Below the pieces are notes generated by a model. The model saw only the letters and a list, made by a program, of their open reading frames with translations, did not search any database and was not told the DNA's origin. 64,000 nucleotides of DNA from NCBI GenBank assembly GCA_014695195.1, contig JACJNW010000037.1:124001-188000 (forward strand). The letters run 5' to 3'. Made by a program: the position numbers and the translations under genes. Positions 1-7,879 of the stretch are shown here, piece after piece (position 1 is the first letter of the stretch; each line of letters opens with the position of its first letter). Origin of the DNA: Cyanobacteria bacterium FACHB-DQ100 (GTDB lineage Bacteria; Cyanobacteriota; Cyanobacteriia; Leptolyngbyales; Leptolyngbyaceae).

Positions 1-102
1 TCCTAAGTTTAATGAATCCAACAGACACGTTCCAAGCACCGCCAACACCAATGACTCAAGCCAGCTAACGACCTGAGCTGAACCGCCCTGAGTAAAGGCT
101 CG

Positions 103-885
103 ATGCCCAGAAAAATCATCATCCTGGGGGCAAATACGGGGGCTGGAAAATCTGTTCGGATTAGCGAGGATTTAATTCGCGAGTGGATCGCTCAAGGCGG
201 AAACGTTATTGTCCTGGGGATGCTGAATTCTCTCGGCTTTCAGAATGCGAAACGCTTCGATATTCCCCATATTGGGCATTACAATCTTGCTGATCCTGAT
301 CAGCGAAAAGCCTTCTATAACGATATTTCATATCGCCCTAGACGAGGCAAATCAATGCTTGGAGCAGCTGCTCTTTGGCGGGACGCTCGGAGATAAACAG
401 CCTGCAATATTGGAGCGATTTAGCGAAATTGCAGCGAAGGCGAGTCAGAATGGCGCGATCGTGGCAGCAGAAGCTGAAGTATACGATCGCTCGATTAACT
501 TCCTCAAAGCAGTTTCAGGCATTGAAGAAACGCAATATTTCAAGCATTGGCGCAATTCCGCCCCGTGGAATATCCGGATCGGCTCCGGCAATTTGTCGGG
601 CTTTCTGCCGTCCCTGGGCGACCCGCTCGGCGCGAATGGCGAGCCGATCAGAAAATTTCTATATGTCACCTCATCCCAGAAAAACGCTCGAATCGTAAAG
701 CGCATCTATCGTCTGCGTTATCCGAATAAGCGCATTGAGCGCATCGACTCGGAGACAAATCGAGAAGGGGCATTCGATTCATTTTTCGATGATCCAACAG
801 CCTACTTGCAAGAAGCAGATTTGGATATTCTGATCCTTTCCCCTTCAGCAAGAACAGGGGTTTCGATCGAGTGGGAAGGCTTCTA
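103..885 (+). pseudogene. Broken CyRepA1-type plasmid replication helicase remnant
   Basis: Two reading frames together resemble the P-loop helicase part of cyanobacterial plasmid replication proteins (CyRepA1 type). The first frame (103 to about 330) has a Walker A motif, GANTGAGKS, followed by a conserved-looking segment. The second frame (about 330 to 885) has a Walker B-like ALDEAN motif and a later TGVSIEWEGF segment. The frames differ, and the distance between Walker A and Walker B is shorter than expected, so a frameshift plus a small deletion is likely near 325-340. The second frame loses its sense at about 885, where it runs into the antisense of the next gene, so the C terminus is missing as well. 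Family assignment is from motif memory and moderately sure; the broken state is clear. Confidence 0.55.
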
Positions 886-888
886 TGC

Positions 889-1254
889 TTATCTACCCGA
901 ATTGTTCTTGAACGCTTTCATCTGTGCATCCACAGCATTCATGTAGCCCTGATCCTGCAAAATGCTCTGCGGCAGTAGATTTGCCTTGATCGCCACTTGT
1001 ACCACATCATTTGCCGTTAGAGTTCCTTGGTTACATCCATCCGCAAAGGCTCCATAGCTACGCAAGCCCTGCGCCCGGAGACGACCTTGGTATGCAGCAT
1101 ACACTAAGTCATACGGCGTTAGAGGCGGAACGGCTGCCGCTGTCGCAACGGGAGCAGTCGTTGCATTCGTCGGGGTTGATTCTGCTCGCACGATCGGCAT
1201 CGGAAGCAGAACAGTAGTCAGGAGCAGTCCCAGCATGAGTTTCCAATGATTCAT
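889..1254 (-). CDS. Small secreted protein of unknown function
   Basis: A protein of about 121 residues with a signal peptide (hydrophobic LMLGLLLTTVLLPMPIVRA followed by a likely cleavage site), then an Ala/Thr-rich linker and a compact C-terminal part containing a conserved-looking YAAYQGRLRAQGLRSYG segment. I do not recognise the family. The start is set at the ATG at 1254 because AGGAG lies just upstream; a longer version starting at 1272 would put that ribosome binding site inside the coding sequence. It is probably exported to the periplasm. It is oriented against the broken replication gene, whose end it abuts. Confidence 0.7.
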   Translation of the reverse strand: MNHWKLMLGLLLTTVLLPMPIVRAESTPTNATTAPVATAAAVPPLTPYDLVYAAYQGRLRAQGLRSYGAFADGCNQGTLTANDVVQVAIKANLLPQSILQDQGYMNAVDAQMKAFKNNSGR

Positions 1255-1379
1255 GTCCTTTCTCCTAAGCATTCGTTGAGTTAGCGCACGTGTTAGCGAG
1301 CTAGTTTTACAGCTTAGAGGATGTCTCAGCCGTTGAAAAGTGGTCAGAACACTAAAGCCATCCTCTCAAGGTTTGAACA

Positions 1380-1528
1380 ATGGAAGAATCTTTAGTCGAT
1401 CTATTAGTGAACTCTGAACCCGCGATCGCGCCCATGACGATACGATCGAGGCATGGCTGATTCTGGCGTTCATGATTGGGCTAGTGGCTTGGGGACTTAT
1501 GGGAGAGCGGCGTGATCCGGGAAGATGA
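1380..1528 (+). pseudogene. Possible frameshifted small membrane protein
   Basis: An ATG at 1380 opens a short frame (MEESLVDLLVNSEPAIAP) that stops early. A second frame continues at about 1434 with DDTIEAWLILAFMIGLVAWG, a convincing membrane helix, then a charged tail ending in TGA at 1526-1528. The two halves would make one protein of about 50 residues if a single frameshift near 1434 were repaired. No family is recognised. Without comparison this is only a suggestion. Confidence 0.25.
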
Positions 1529-1819
1529 TCTTAGGTTGGGGATGCGATCGGGCTGAATACTTCAGAGAATTGAGTCGCGTTCTAGACATGTGGGTCAGCG
1601 TGATTGAATGGCTCTTCTGACGGAAATCTTTAGAAAGCCAGCCACAGGTATCAGACGACAGCATTTGTTCTGTGCTGCCTTTTGCTCAATGTTTTTGATC
1701 GGGGTGCAATTTTTTTCGATTTAGAGCACGCTAGGAATAGGTCGTATTGGGGGAGAACACGATGAATCTGCATCCTGCTCCTTGCACGCGTGAGCGACGA
1801 TTTTCCATAGGACAATCAA
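1529..1819. other. Intergenic stretch with no supported gene
   Basis: Between the possible frameshifted peptide and the GGDEF-EAL gene there is no convincing coding sequence, tRNA or strong hairpin. A short open frame around 1535-1620 has no start signal and was not called. Confidence 0.5.
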
Positions 1820-4800
1820 TTACGGCAGCGCCTCTCCAAACTGACCCACTTCGTTGGAAGCGAAGATTCGTTTGTCTGCAAGAAGAGCAGCAACAGCGGC
1901 ATGATTGAGTGGTCGCGAGAAGATGTAGCCTTGCCCGTTCTCACATCTGAGAACCTTAAGTTGAGCTAATTGTTTTTTCGTCTCCACACCCTCTGCAACC
2001 ACATCCATTCCTAAATTCCAAGCCAAGTTAACCACCGTGCGAATAATTTCCATCTTTTCCAGGTCGTCTTCTACGTTGGTGATGAAGGAGCGATCGATCT
2101 TCAGCGTATCCACAGGAAAACGATGCAAATAGCCTAAAGAGGAATATCCGGTACCAAAATCATCCATGGAGAGATGAATGCCCAAGTCTCTCAATCTTTG
2201 AAGCATTACGACAGCAGCATCCGCGTTTTCCATCACCGTGCTCTCGGTGATTTCCAGCTTCAAACATTGAGCACTAAGCCCCGTTTCCTGCAAAATCTGC
2301 TGAACTTGGTTGACTAGATCCGGTTGAGCAAACTGTCTACTAGAAACGTTGACACTGATAGTCAGGGGTGGCTCTGTCGGGAACTGAAGTTGCCATTCCT
2401 GCATTTGACGGCATGCTTCTCGCATCACCCACCAACCCAGAGGAATAATCAATCCAGTCTCTTCAGCAATGGGAATAAACTCGGATGGCATAATCAAACC
2501 GCGTTTAGGATGCTGCCATCGAACCAAGGCCTCAAACCCTTGAACTTTGTCAGTTCTGATGCAGACGATCGGCTGATAATAGAGCTGAAATTCTTGATTT
2601 TGCAGGGCACGCCGCATGTCATTCTCAATGTGTAGCAGTGCGACGGCAGAATCGTGCATCGAAGGATCAAACACTTGGTGACGGGCGCGACCGAGTGCTT
2701 TTGCACGGTACATTGCAGTATCAGCGTCTCTTAGCAGGTCTTCCGGTCGCTCATAGTTTGTTGTTGTGCTGAGAATAATCCCGATACTTGCAGTGGCGAA
2801 AATTTCCTGAGTATTGATATGAAAGGGGTGCTTTAGCGTCTGCTGTACATGCTCAGCGATTTCAGTAGCCTCCTCATCATCCTGAATGCCATCGAGCAAA
2901 ATCACAAACTCATCCCCACCGAGACGGGCAAAGGTATCATCCGGTCGTAAGCAGTCGCCCAGTTTTTCAGCAATGGCAACTAAAAGCTGATCGCCGACCA
3001 TGTGACCCAAACTATCATTAATCACCTTAAAGCGATCAAGATCGATAAACAGAACTGCGAAAAGGTAATTCTCATGCCGCTTAGACAACTGAATCACGTG
3101 TCTCAAGCGCTCCATAAACAAAATGCGATTCGCTAAACCTGTGAGGGAATCATGTAAAGCATCATGCAATAGCTGTTCTTCAGCCTGCTTACGCTCGGTA
3201 ATATCTGTTTGGGATCCCACCATCCGGTAAGCTTTGCCATTTTCGTCCCGGACGACGAAGCCCCGGCTGAGCATCCAAAGATGCCGCCCATCCTTGTGTA
3301 GCAAACGATGCTCACTTTCAAACTGCGTTATTATTCCCTCAATGCAAGCCGCAATCTCTTGATGAACTTTCAACGCATCATCGGGATGAATGCGATTCAG
3401 CCATTCATTAGGATGATGCGCAATTTCGTTGTCTTCATACCCCAGCATTGCTTTCCAGCGGGATGAGAAAAAGGTTTGGTTTAGGGTTAAATTCCAGTCC
3501 CATAGTCCATCGTGTGTCCCTTGAATTGCTAGGGCATACCGCTCTTCACTTTCGCGCAATGCCGCTTCGGTCAGTTTATTCTCTGTGATATCTAAAACCG
3601 AGCCCTCGTAGTACAGCACTTGGTCGTTAGCATCCCGCACGACTCGGGCAGTCTCCGAAATCCAAATCACGCTACCATCTTTGCGATAGACTTGTGATTC
3701 AAACTTCTTGATTACATCCTGCTGCTGCAATAATGCTGTAAATTCTTTGCGACGATTTCGATCAACATACAATTGATGTTCGATGTCGGGCAAAGCGACG
3801 AGCAGTTCCTCCGGTGATTCGTAACCATAGATCTGAGCTAGAGCGGGATTCGCACTGAGATAGTGCCCATCTGGAGTGGTTTGAAAAAGCCCAGTTATGG
3901 CATTCTCGAAAATGCTGTGATACTTCTCCTCAACTTGCTGTAAGGCTGTCTCAGCACGTTGACGTTCCGAGAGAAATAAGGCTAACCGTTGCACTAATAG
4001 AAGAATGATGCCACCACCGATGAGCCCAATGACGAGTAGAGAAATCGTGAGATAGTTTAGGCTTTTCTTGCCTTGGTGATAAATCTCGCGGGGAGTATCA
4101 ACTCGCAATAGCAGTGCTGGTTGACGGTAAATATCAGTCAGCAGAACATACCCCTCGATCGTCTGTTCACTCACGGGGCGGACTAGAATTGGGGCTCGGG
4201 TTGTCAAAGCAGGACGCACTGCTTCAAAATCTTCGGGTAGGTTGCCTTGCAGCTGCTGGACGGTAAGCTGCGATCGCATCACGTCAGAGAGCCGCTGAAT
4301 CGTATTGGCATCTAAATAGCGACCAAAAATTAACACCCCCCGGATTGGTCCTTTACCTTCACTTGTCAGAATGGGTCTCGATGTAATTAACATCGGACCG
4401 GATGGCAATAATATGATCCCTGATAAGTTAGTGCCGCGAAGGGGTTGCTGAAGCAGTGGATCTTCAGTGGAAAGATGTTGTAAAACTTTGGGTGGGATGG
4501 GTAACTTGCGTTTGTGTTGTTGATCGAATCCCGTTCCGAAAACGACTTGCCCTGAGGGTTGGACAAGCAGTGCTAAATCTACCTTCAAATTTGCCAGTGC
4601 TTCTGGAACGAGATTGGATTTGATGTAGTTGAGGTTGCCATCTTGAACGAAGGTGTAGGTATCATCCCAGGAAGACCAGTCTGCAAAACGGCTGCTGAAG
4701 TTCTCTTGAGTTTGAGTAAAGACACTTAAAACTCCCTGAATAGACTGACGCGTACTCCGAGCTTCTGCATCGCGAACATGTCGCATCAAAATAGTCGATG

Positions 4801-4939
4801 AGACCGTGTACACGGTACTTAGTAACCCGAGAAAGGTAATGCCAACGATAAGTAGAGTCTTCTTGGGAGCGATCATGTATTCACTTTCAACTCTGCGTCC
4901 AACAGTTTTATAAAACAAGCTTGGGTCTCTTTCATCCAC
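1820..4939 (-). CDS. CHASE4-PAS-PAS-GGDEF-EAL membrane c-di-GMP signalling protein
   Basis: A 1039-residue receptor that probably makes and/or breaks cyclic di-GMP at the inner membrane. Order of parts: membrane helix at about 27-50, a periplasmic CHASE4-like sensor (about 80-230, with the WSSWDDTY signature), a second helix at about 297-320, two PAS domains (about 340-455 and 465-585), a GGDEF domain with intact GGDEF at 674-678, and an EAL domain with intact EAL at 803-805 plus the DDFGTGYSSL and KIDRSF metal and catalytic segments. Both output motifs look intact, so either activity is possible. An alternative start 63 bases downstream (MIAPKK) sits right before the first helix; neither start has a clear ribosome binding site. 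It is the last gene of the minus-strand signalling block. Confidence 0.93.
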   Translation of the reverse strand: MDERDPSLFYKTVGRRVESEYMIAPKKTLLIVGITFLGLLSTVYTVSSTILMRHVRDAEARSTRQSIQGVLSVFTQTQENFSSRFADWSSWDDTYTFVQDGNLNYIKSNLVPEALANLKVDLALLVQPSGQVVFGTGFDQQHKRKLPIPPKVLQHLSTEDPLLQQPLRGTNLSGIILLPSGPMLITSRPILTSEGKGPIRGVLIFGRYLDANTIQRLSDVMRSQLTVQQLQGNLPEDFEAVRPALTTRAPILVRPVSEQTIEGYVLLTDIYRQPALLLRVDTPREIYHQGKKSLNYLTISLLVIGLIGGGIILLLVQRLALFLSERQRAETALQQVEEKYHSIFENAITGLFQTTPDGHYLSANPALAQIYGYESPEELLVALPDIEHQLYVDRNRRKEFTALLQQQDVIKKFESQVYRKDGSVIWISETARVVRDANDQVLYYEGSVLDITENKLTEAALRESEERYALAIQGTHDGLWDWNLTLNQTFFSSRWKAMLGYEDNEIAHHPNEWLNRIHPDDALKVHQEIAACIEGIITQFESEHRLLHKDGRHLWMLSRGFVVRDENGKAYRMVGSQTDITERKQAEEQLLHDALHDSLTGLANRILFMERLRHVIQLSKRHENYLFAVLFIDLDRFKVINDSLGHMVGDQLLVAIAEKLGDCLRPDDTFARLGGDEFVILLDGIQDDEEATEIAEHVQQTLKHPFHINTQEIFATASIGIILSTTTNYERPEDLLRDADTAMYRAKALGRARHQVFDPSMHDSAVALLHIENDMRRALQNQEFQLYYQPIVCIRTDKVQGFEALVRWQHPKRGLIMPSEFIPIAEETGLIIPLGWWVMREACRQMQEWQLQFPTEPPLTISVNVSSRQFAQPDLVNQVQQILQETGLSAQCLKLEITESTVMENADAAVVMLQRLRDLGIHLSMDDFGTGYSSLGYLHRFPVDTLKIDRSFITNVEDDLEKMEIIRTVVNLAWNLGMDVVAEGVETKKQLAQLKVLRCENGQGYIFSRPLNHAAVAALLADKRIFASNEVGQFGEALP

Positions 4940-5240
4940 ATGAGCTGAGATTCTTTAGGAGTGCTGACTTAACCAGCACAATAGTTCACACTTAACTTGA
5001 CCAGAGCCTAAGTGTTAAGCCATTGCTGAAGCTCTATCAGACCAGAAGTCATTGAGTTGATCTCCCACAATTCATGAGAGTTCCACTTTGCGTTGTTTTA
5101 CTCAGATTTCCCCAGAGGACGCAAAATTAACGTGAGCCTCCAGAGCGATTGCAAAAGGGCAATCGCTCATTCGGTGCGAGGGTTTGCTGAGAAAAGTGAG
5201 GGTGAGTTGAAGACTCAACCGCTGACCTTGCTTCTGATGC

Positions 5241-5384
5241 AACCCGTTTGCCCGGTTCTTCGACCTCTGTTCCGGGTAATCCCACTACAACAATTCCTGG
5301 CAATCCCCCCGCAACATCGACTTCAACGCCGACTTTTACGGCATCGATTCCAATGAGTGACGCACTCCAAACCCTTGCCAGCAT
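5241..5384 (-). pseudogene. N-terminal fragment of a ComM/YifB Mg-chelatase-like gene
   Basis: The first roughly 40 residues match the start of the ComM/YifB family, a natural-transformation AAA+ helicase: MLARVWSASLIGIDAVKVGV followed by EVDVAGGLPGIVVVGLP. After that the similarity fades and the frame ends by 5127 without any Walker motifs. The full protein is about 500 residues, so more than nine tenths is missing. It lies between two signalling genes on the same strand, as if left behind by an insertion or deletion. Confidence 0.7.
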
Positions 5385-5399
5385 TCTTTACCTCAGTTT

Positions 5400-7490
5400 T
5401 TACCTCTCGGTAGAGTACCCTGCATTCTGCGGTAAAGCGCGATCGTGAGACAGGATGCTCACGAGATCCTGTGTTGTAAATGGCTTTTGCAAAAATCCCT
5501 GAAAGCCATGTGCTTCTGCTTGGGCAACGACCTCTGTAGAAGCGACTCCGCTCATGGCGATCGCATACAGTTGAGGATTCCACTGCCGCAGAAGGGGTAA
5601 CGTGGCAAATCCATCCAGCGATGGCATCATCAAATCGAGCAAAACCGTGCGAATTTGAGTTTTGTATTGCGTCAAAAGCTCGATCGCGGCTAAGCCACTC
5701 GCAGCGGTCAGCACTTGGTAGTCGTAATCGAGCAGTGTGGCTTGCACAGTTTCACAAATGGCTGCTTCGTCATCGACAATCAAAATTAGGGTCTGTTCAC
5801 CAGATAACGGTTTGGAATCCAGCGGGGCGGGGGGTTCGATCGTAGAAGTGGCAGGTAGATAAATCTTGAACTGACTGCCTTGATCGATTTGGCTGTGAAC
5901 ATCGACAAATCCGCCATGGCTTCTGACAATGCCGAGCAAAGCGGAGAGTCCTAAACCTGTGCCTTTGCCAATGTCTTTGGTGGTGAAAAAGGGGTCGAAA
6001 ATTCGCTGAAGATTGTCCGGAGTGATGCCGCTTCCCGTATCCGTCACTGTAACCAAAACGTAAGCCCCGACTTGGGCTTCCAGATGCAAGCGAGCGATCG
6101 CGGCGTCGATCGTGACATTCTCAGCTTTAAGCGTCAGCGCTCCGCCGTCGGGCATCGCATCGCGAGCATTCACGCACAGGTTCATTAGGATTTGATGGAT
6201 CTGAGTGGCATCGCCTGTGATTGGCCAAAGGTCGGGTGCGATGTCTGTGTGAAGGTCGATCGATTTTGGAAAGGTGGGCTGAATGATGTCCTGAATTTCG
6301 CGCAGGACGTGACGGAGTTGTAGGCTGACTCGTCGTCCCTCAATGCCTCGCGCAAACGCCAGAATTTGCTTCACGAGATCGGCTCCGCGTCGGGCACTGG
6401 TTTCGGCAGTGGTGAGCAGAACGCGGTTTTGGTCGCTGAGATTGGGAAGTTTGAGCGGAAGCAGTTGAGTGACTGCCAGAATTGGAGTCAGAATGTTGTT
6501 GAGATCGTGAGCAATTCCGCTTGCTAGGGTTCCGAGGCTGTCGAGCCGTTGCGCTCTGAAAAACTGGGCTTCAAGCTGTTTTTTCTCGGTGATATCCATG
6601 TGAATTCCCAGCATTCGTGGCGAATTCAGCTCTGATGCAAAGACGCTGCTTTGAACGGCGATCCAACGAATGCTGCCGTTGGGATGCAGGATACGGAATT
6701 CGATGTCGAGTCCGTGGAACTGCGCGATCGCACTTTGGCATTCTTGCTCGATTTTGGCGCGATCGTCCGGGTGAATCAACGCAATCCAATCGGCAGCAGT
6801 GCCACCAAAACTATGAGGTACTAAGCCGTAAAGCGCTTCGACCTCGCCTGTCCAAGCCATTGCCTGGGTGTGGAGGTTCCATTCAAAGCTGCCCATTTTT
6901 GCGGCTTTTTGTGCGAGTTCTAGCCGCTCTTGGATTTTCTGAGCACGATCGATTTCTTGTTGCAGCCGCTGATTTGCCGTTTCCAGTTCTCTTGTCCGTT
7001 CTTGGACGCGATGTTCAAGAATATCGTTTGCTTCTCGGAGCGCTTCTGCTGCTTGTTTGCGCTCGATCGCATATCGAATGGAGCGAATAAAGGTATCCGG
7101 ATTAATCTGCCGTTTCACGAGATAATCCTGAGCGCCGTGTCGGACGGCGTGAATGGCAAGCTGATCGTCGTTTGTGTTGGTCAGAACCACGATCGGGAGA
7201 TTGGGAGAATGCCGCAGCATCGTATTCAGCGAATCGAGTCCCGCACTATCTGGCAGCGTGAGATCCAGCAAGACAACATCGAATGCCTCAGATTCCAGCA
7301 GCGCGATCGCTTCGCGCATTCGCTGCACTGGGACAAGCTGAAATCGGCATTCGATCGTGTGCTTTAGAATCTCTTGCAACAGTCGCGCTTCTGCTGCATT
7401 GTCTTCGACCAGTAGCACTTTGACACAGGGACGCTGTTCTAAGTGGGACTCTGTCCGACTTTGATCGGTAATGTGGCGGTGTCTAGCCAA
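5400..7490 (-). CDS. Hybrid sensor kinase: REC-PAS-HisKA-HATPase-REC
   Basis: A soluble 696-residue hybrid histidine kinase. Parts in order: an N-terminal receiver (phosphoacceptor D76), a coiled coil at about 145-195, a PAS domain at about 195-305, the dimerisation/phosphotransfer helix with H328 in AHDLNN, an ATPase with N441, DTGSGI at 484-489 and GTGLGL at 510-515, and a C-terminal receiver with D619. There are no membrane helices, so the input is cytoplasmic, either through the first receiver or the PAS. The start overlaps the end of the upstream Rcp1-like regulator by 52 bases, which points to translational coupling and to phosphotransfer between the two products. Confidence 0.93.
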   Translation of the reverse strand: MARHRHITDQSRTESHLEQRPCVKVLLVEDNAAEARLLQEILKHTIECRFQLVPVQRMREAIALLESEAFDVVLLDLTLPDSAGLDSLNTMLRHSPNLPIVVLTNTNDDQLAIHAVRHGAQDYLVKRQINPDTFIRSIRYAIERKQAAEALREANDILEHRVQERTRELETANQRLQQEIDRAQKIQERLELAQKAAKMGSFEWNLHTQAMAWTGEVEALYGLVPHSFGGTAADWIALIHPDDRAKIEQECQSAIAQFHGLDIEFRILHPNGSIRWIAVQSSVFASELNSPRMLGIHMDITEKKQLEAQFFRAQRLDSLGTLASGIAHDLNNILTPILAVTQLLPLKLPNLSDQNRVLLTTAETSARRGADLVKQILAFARGIEGRRVSLQLRHVLREIQDIIQPTFPKSIDLHTDIAPDLWPITGDATQIHQILMNLCVNARDAMPDGGALTLKAENVTIDAAIARLHLEAQVGAYVLVTVTDTGSGITPDNLQRIFDPFFTTKDIGKGTGLGLSALLGIVRSHGGFVDVHSQIDQGSQFKIYLPATSTIEPPAPLDSKPLSGEQTLILIVDDEAAICETVQATLLDYDYQVLTAASGLAAIELLTQYKTQIRTVLLDLMMPSLDGFATLPLLRQWNPQLYAIAMSGVASTEVVAQAEAHGFQGFLQKPFTTQDLVSILSHDRALPQNAGYSTER

Positions 7491-7879
7491 AACTCTTCAA
7501 TCCCCCGAATGATTTTGAACAACTGGCTCAGATTGCGGGATTTGGCGATATAGCAATTCACGTGCAGATCGTAGCTCTTATGAATGTCTTCCTCATTGCG
7601 CGAGGTCGTCAGCACAACGACGGGAATGTGCTTCAGCAACGGATCAGCTTTGATCTCGGCGAGCACTTCCCGTCCATCCTTCCTCGGCAAATTCAAGTCC
7701 AACAGAATCAGGTCTGGGTAAGTTTCCTGACTCTGAAGGAGTTGCATTGCTTCGACCCCATCCCGCGCCACAATAACTTCACATTCAGTTGCGGTGCTTT
7801 TGAGCGCTTCCTGGATAAGCCGAATATCGCCTCGGTTATCTTCGATTAAAAAGATAGTTTTTCTTTTGTCCGATCGCAT
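7439..7879 (-). CDS. Rcp1-like single-domain response regulator
   Basis: A 146-residue receiver domain of the phytochrome-associated Rcp1 type, with acidic pocket residues in IEDN, phosphoacceptor D61 in LLDLNLP, the conserved T/S in VVLTTS and K in the IAKS loop. It has no output domain, so it probably works as a phosphate shuttle or by protein contact. The start is set at the internal ATG at 7879, giving the usual Rcp1 length; a start at 7978 would add 33 residues. It overlaps the 3' end of the phytochrome gene by 44 bases and the hybrid kinase gene on its other side by 52. This tight overlap makes it the obvious partner of the phytochrome. Confidence 0.92.
   Translation of the reverse strand: MRSDKRKTIFLIEDNRGDIRLIQEALKSTATECEVIVARDGVEAMQLLQSQETYPDLILLDLNLPRKDGREVLAEIKADPLLKHIPVVVLTTSRNEEDIHKSYDLHVNCYIAKSRNLSQLFKIIRGIEEFWLDTATLPIKVGQSPT

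Noticed and set aside
1-102. Two short open frames at the left edge, possibly the end of an earlier gene
   Set aside because: Both stop within 75 bases and no family signal can be read from so few residues.
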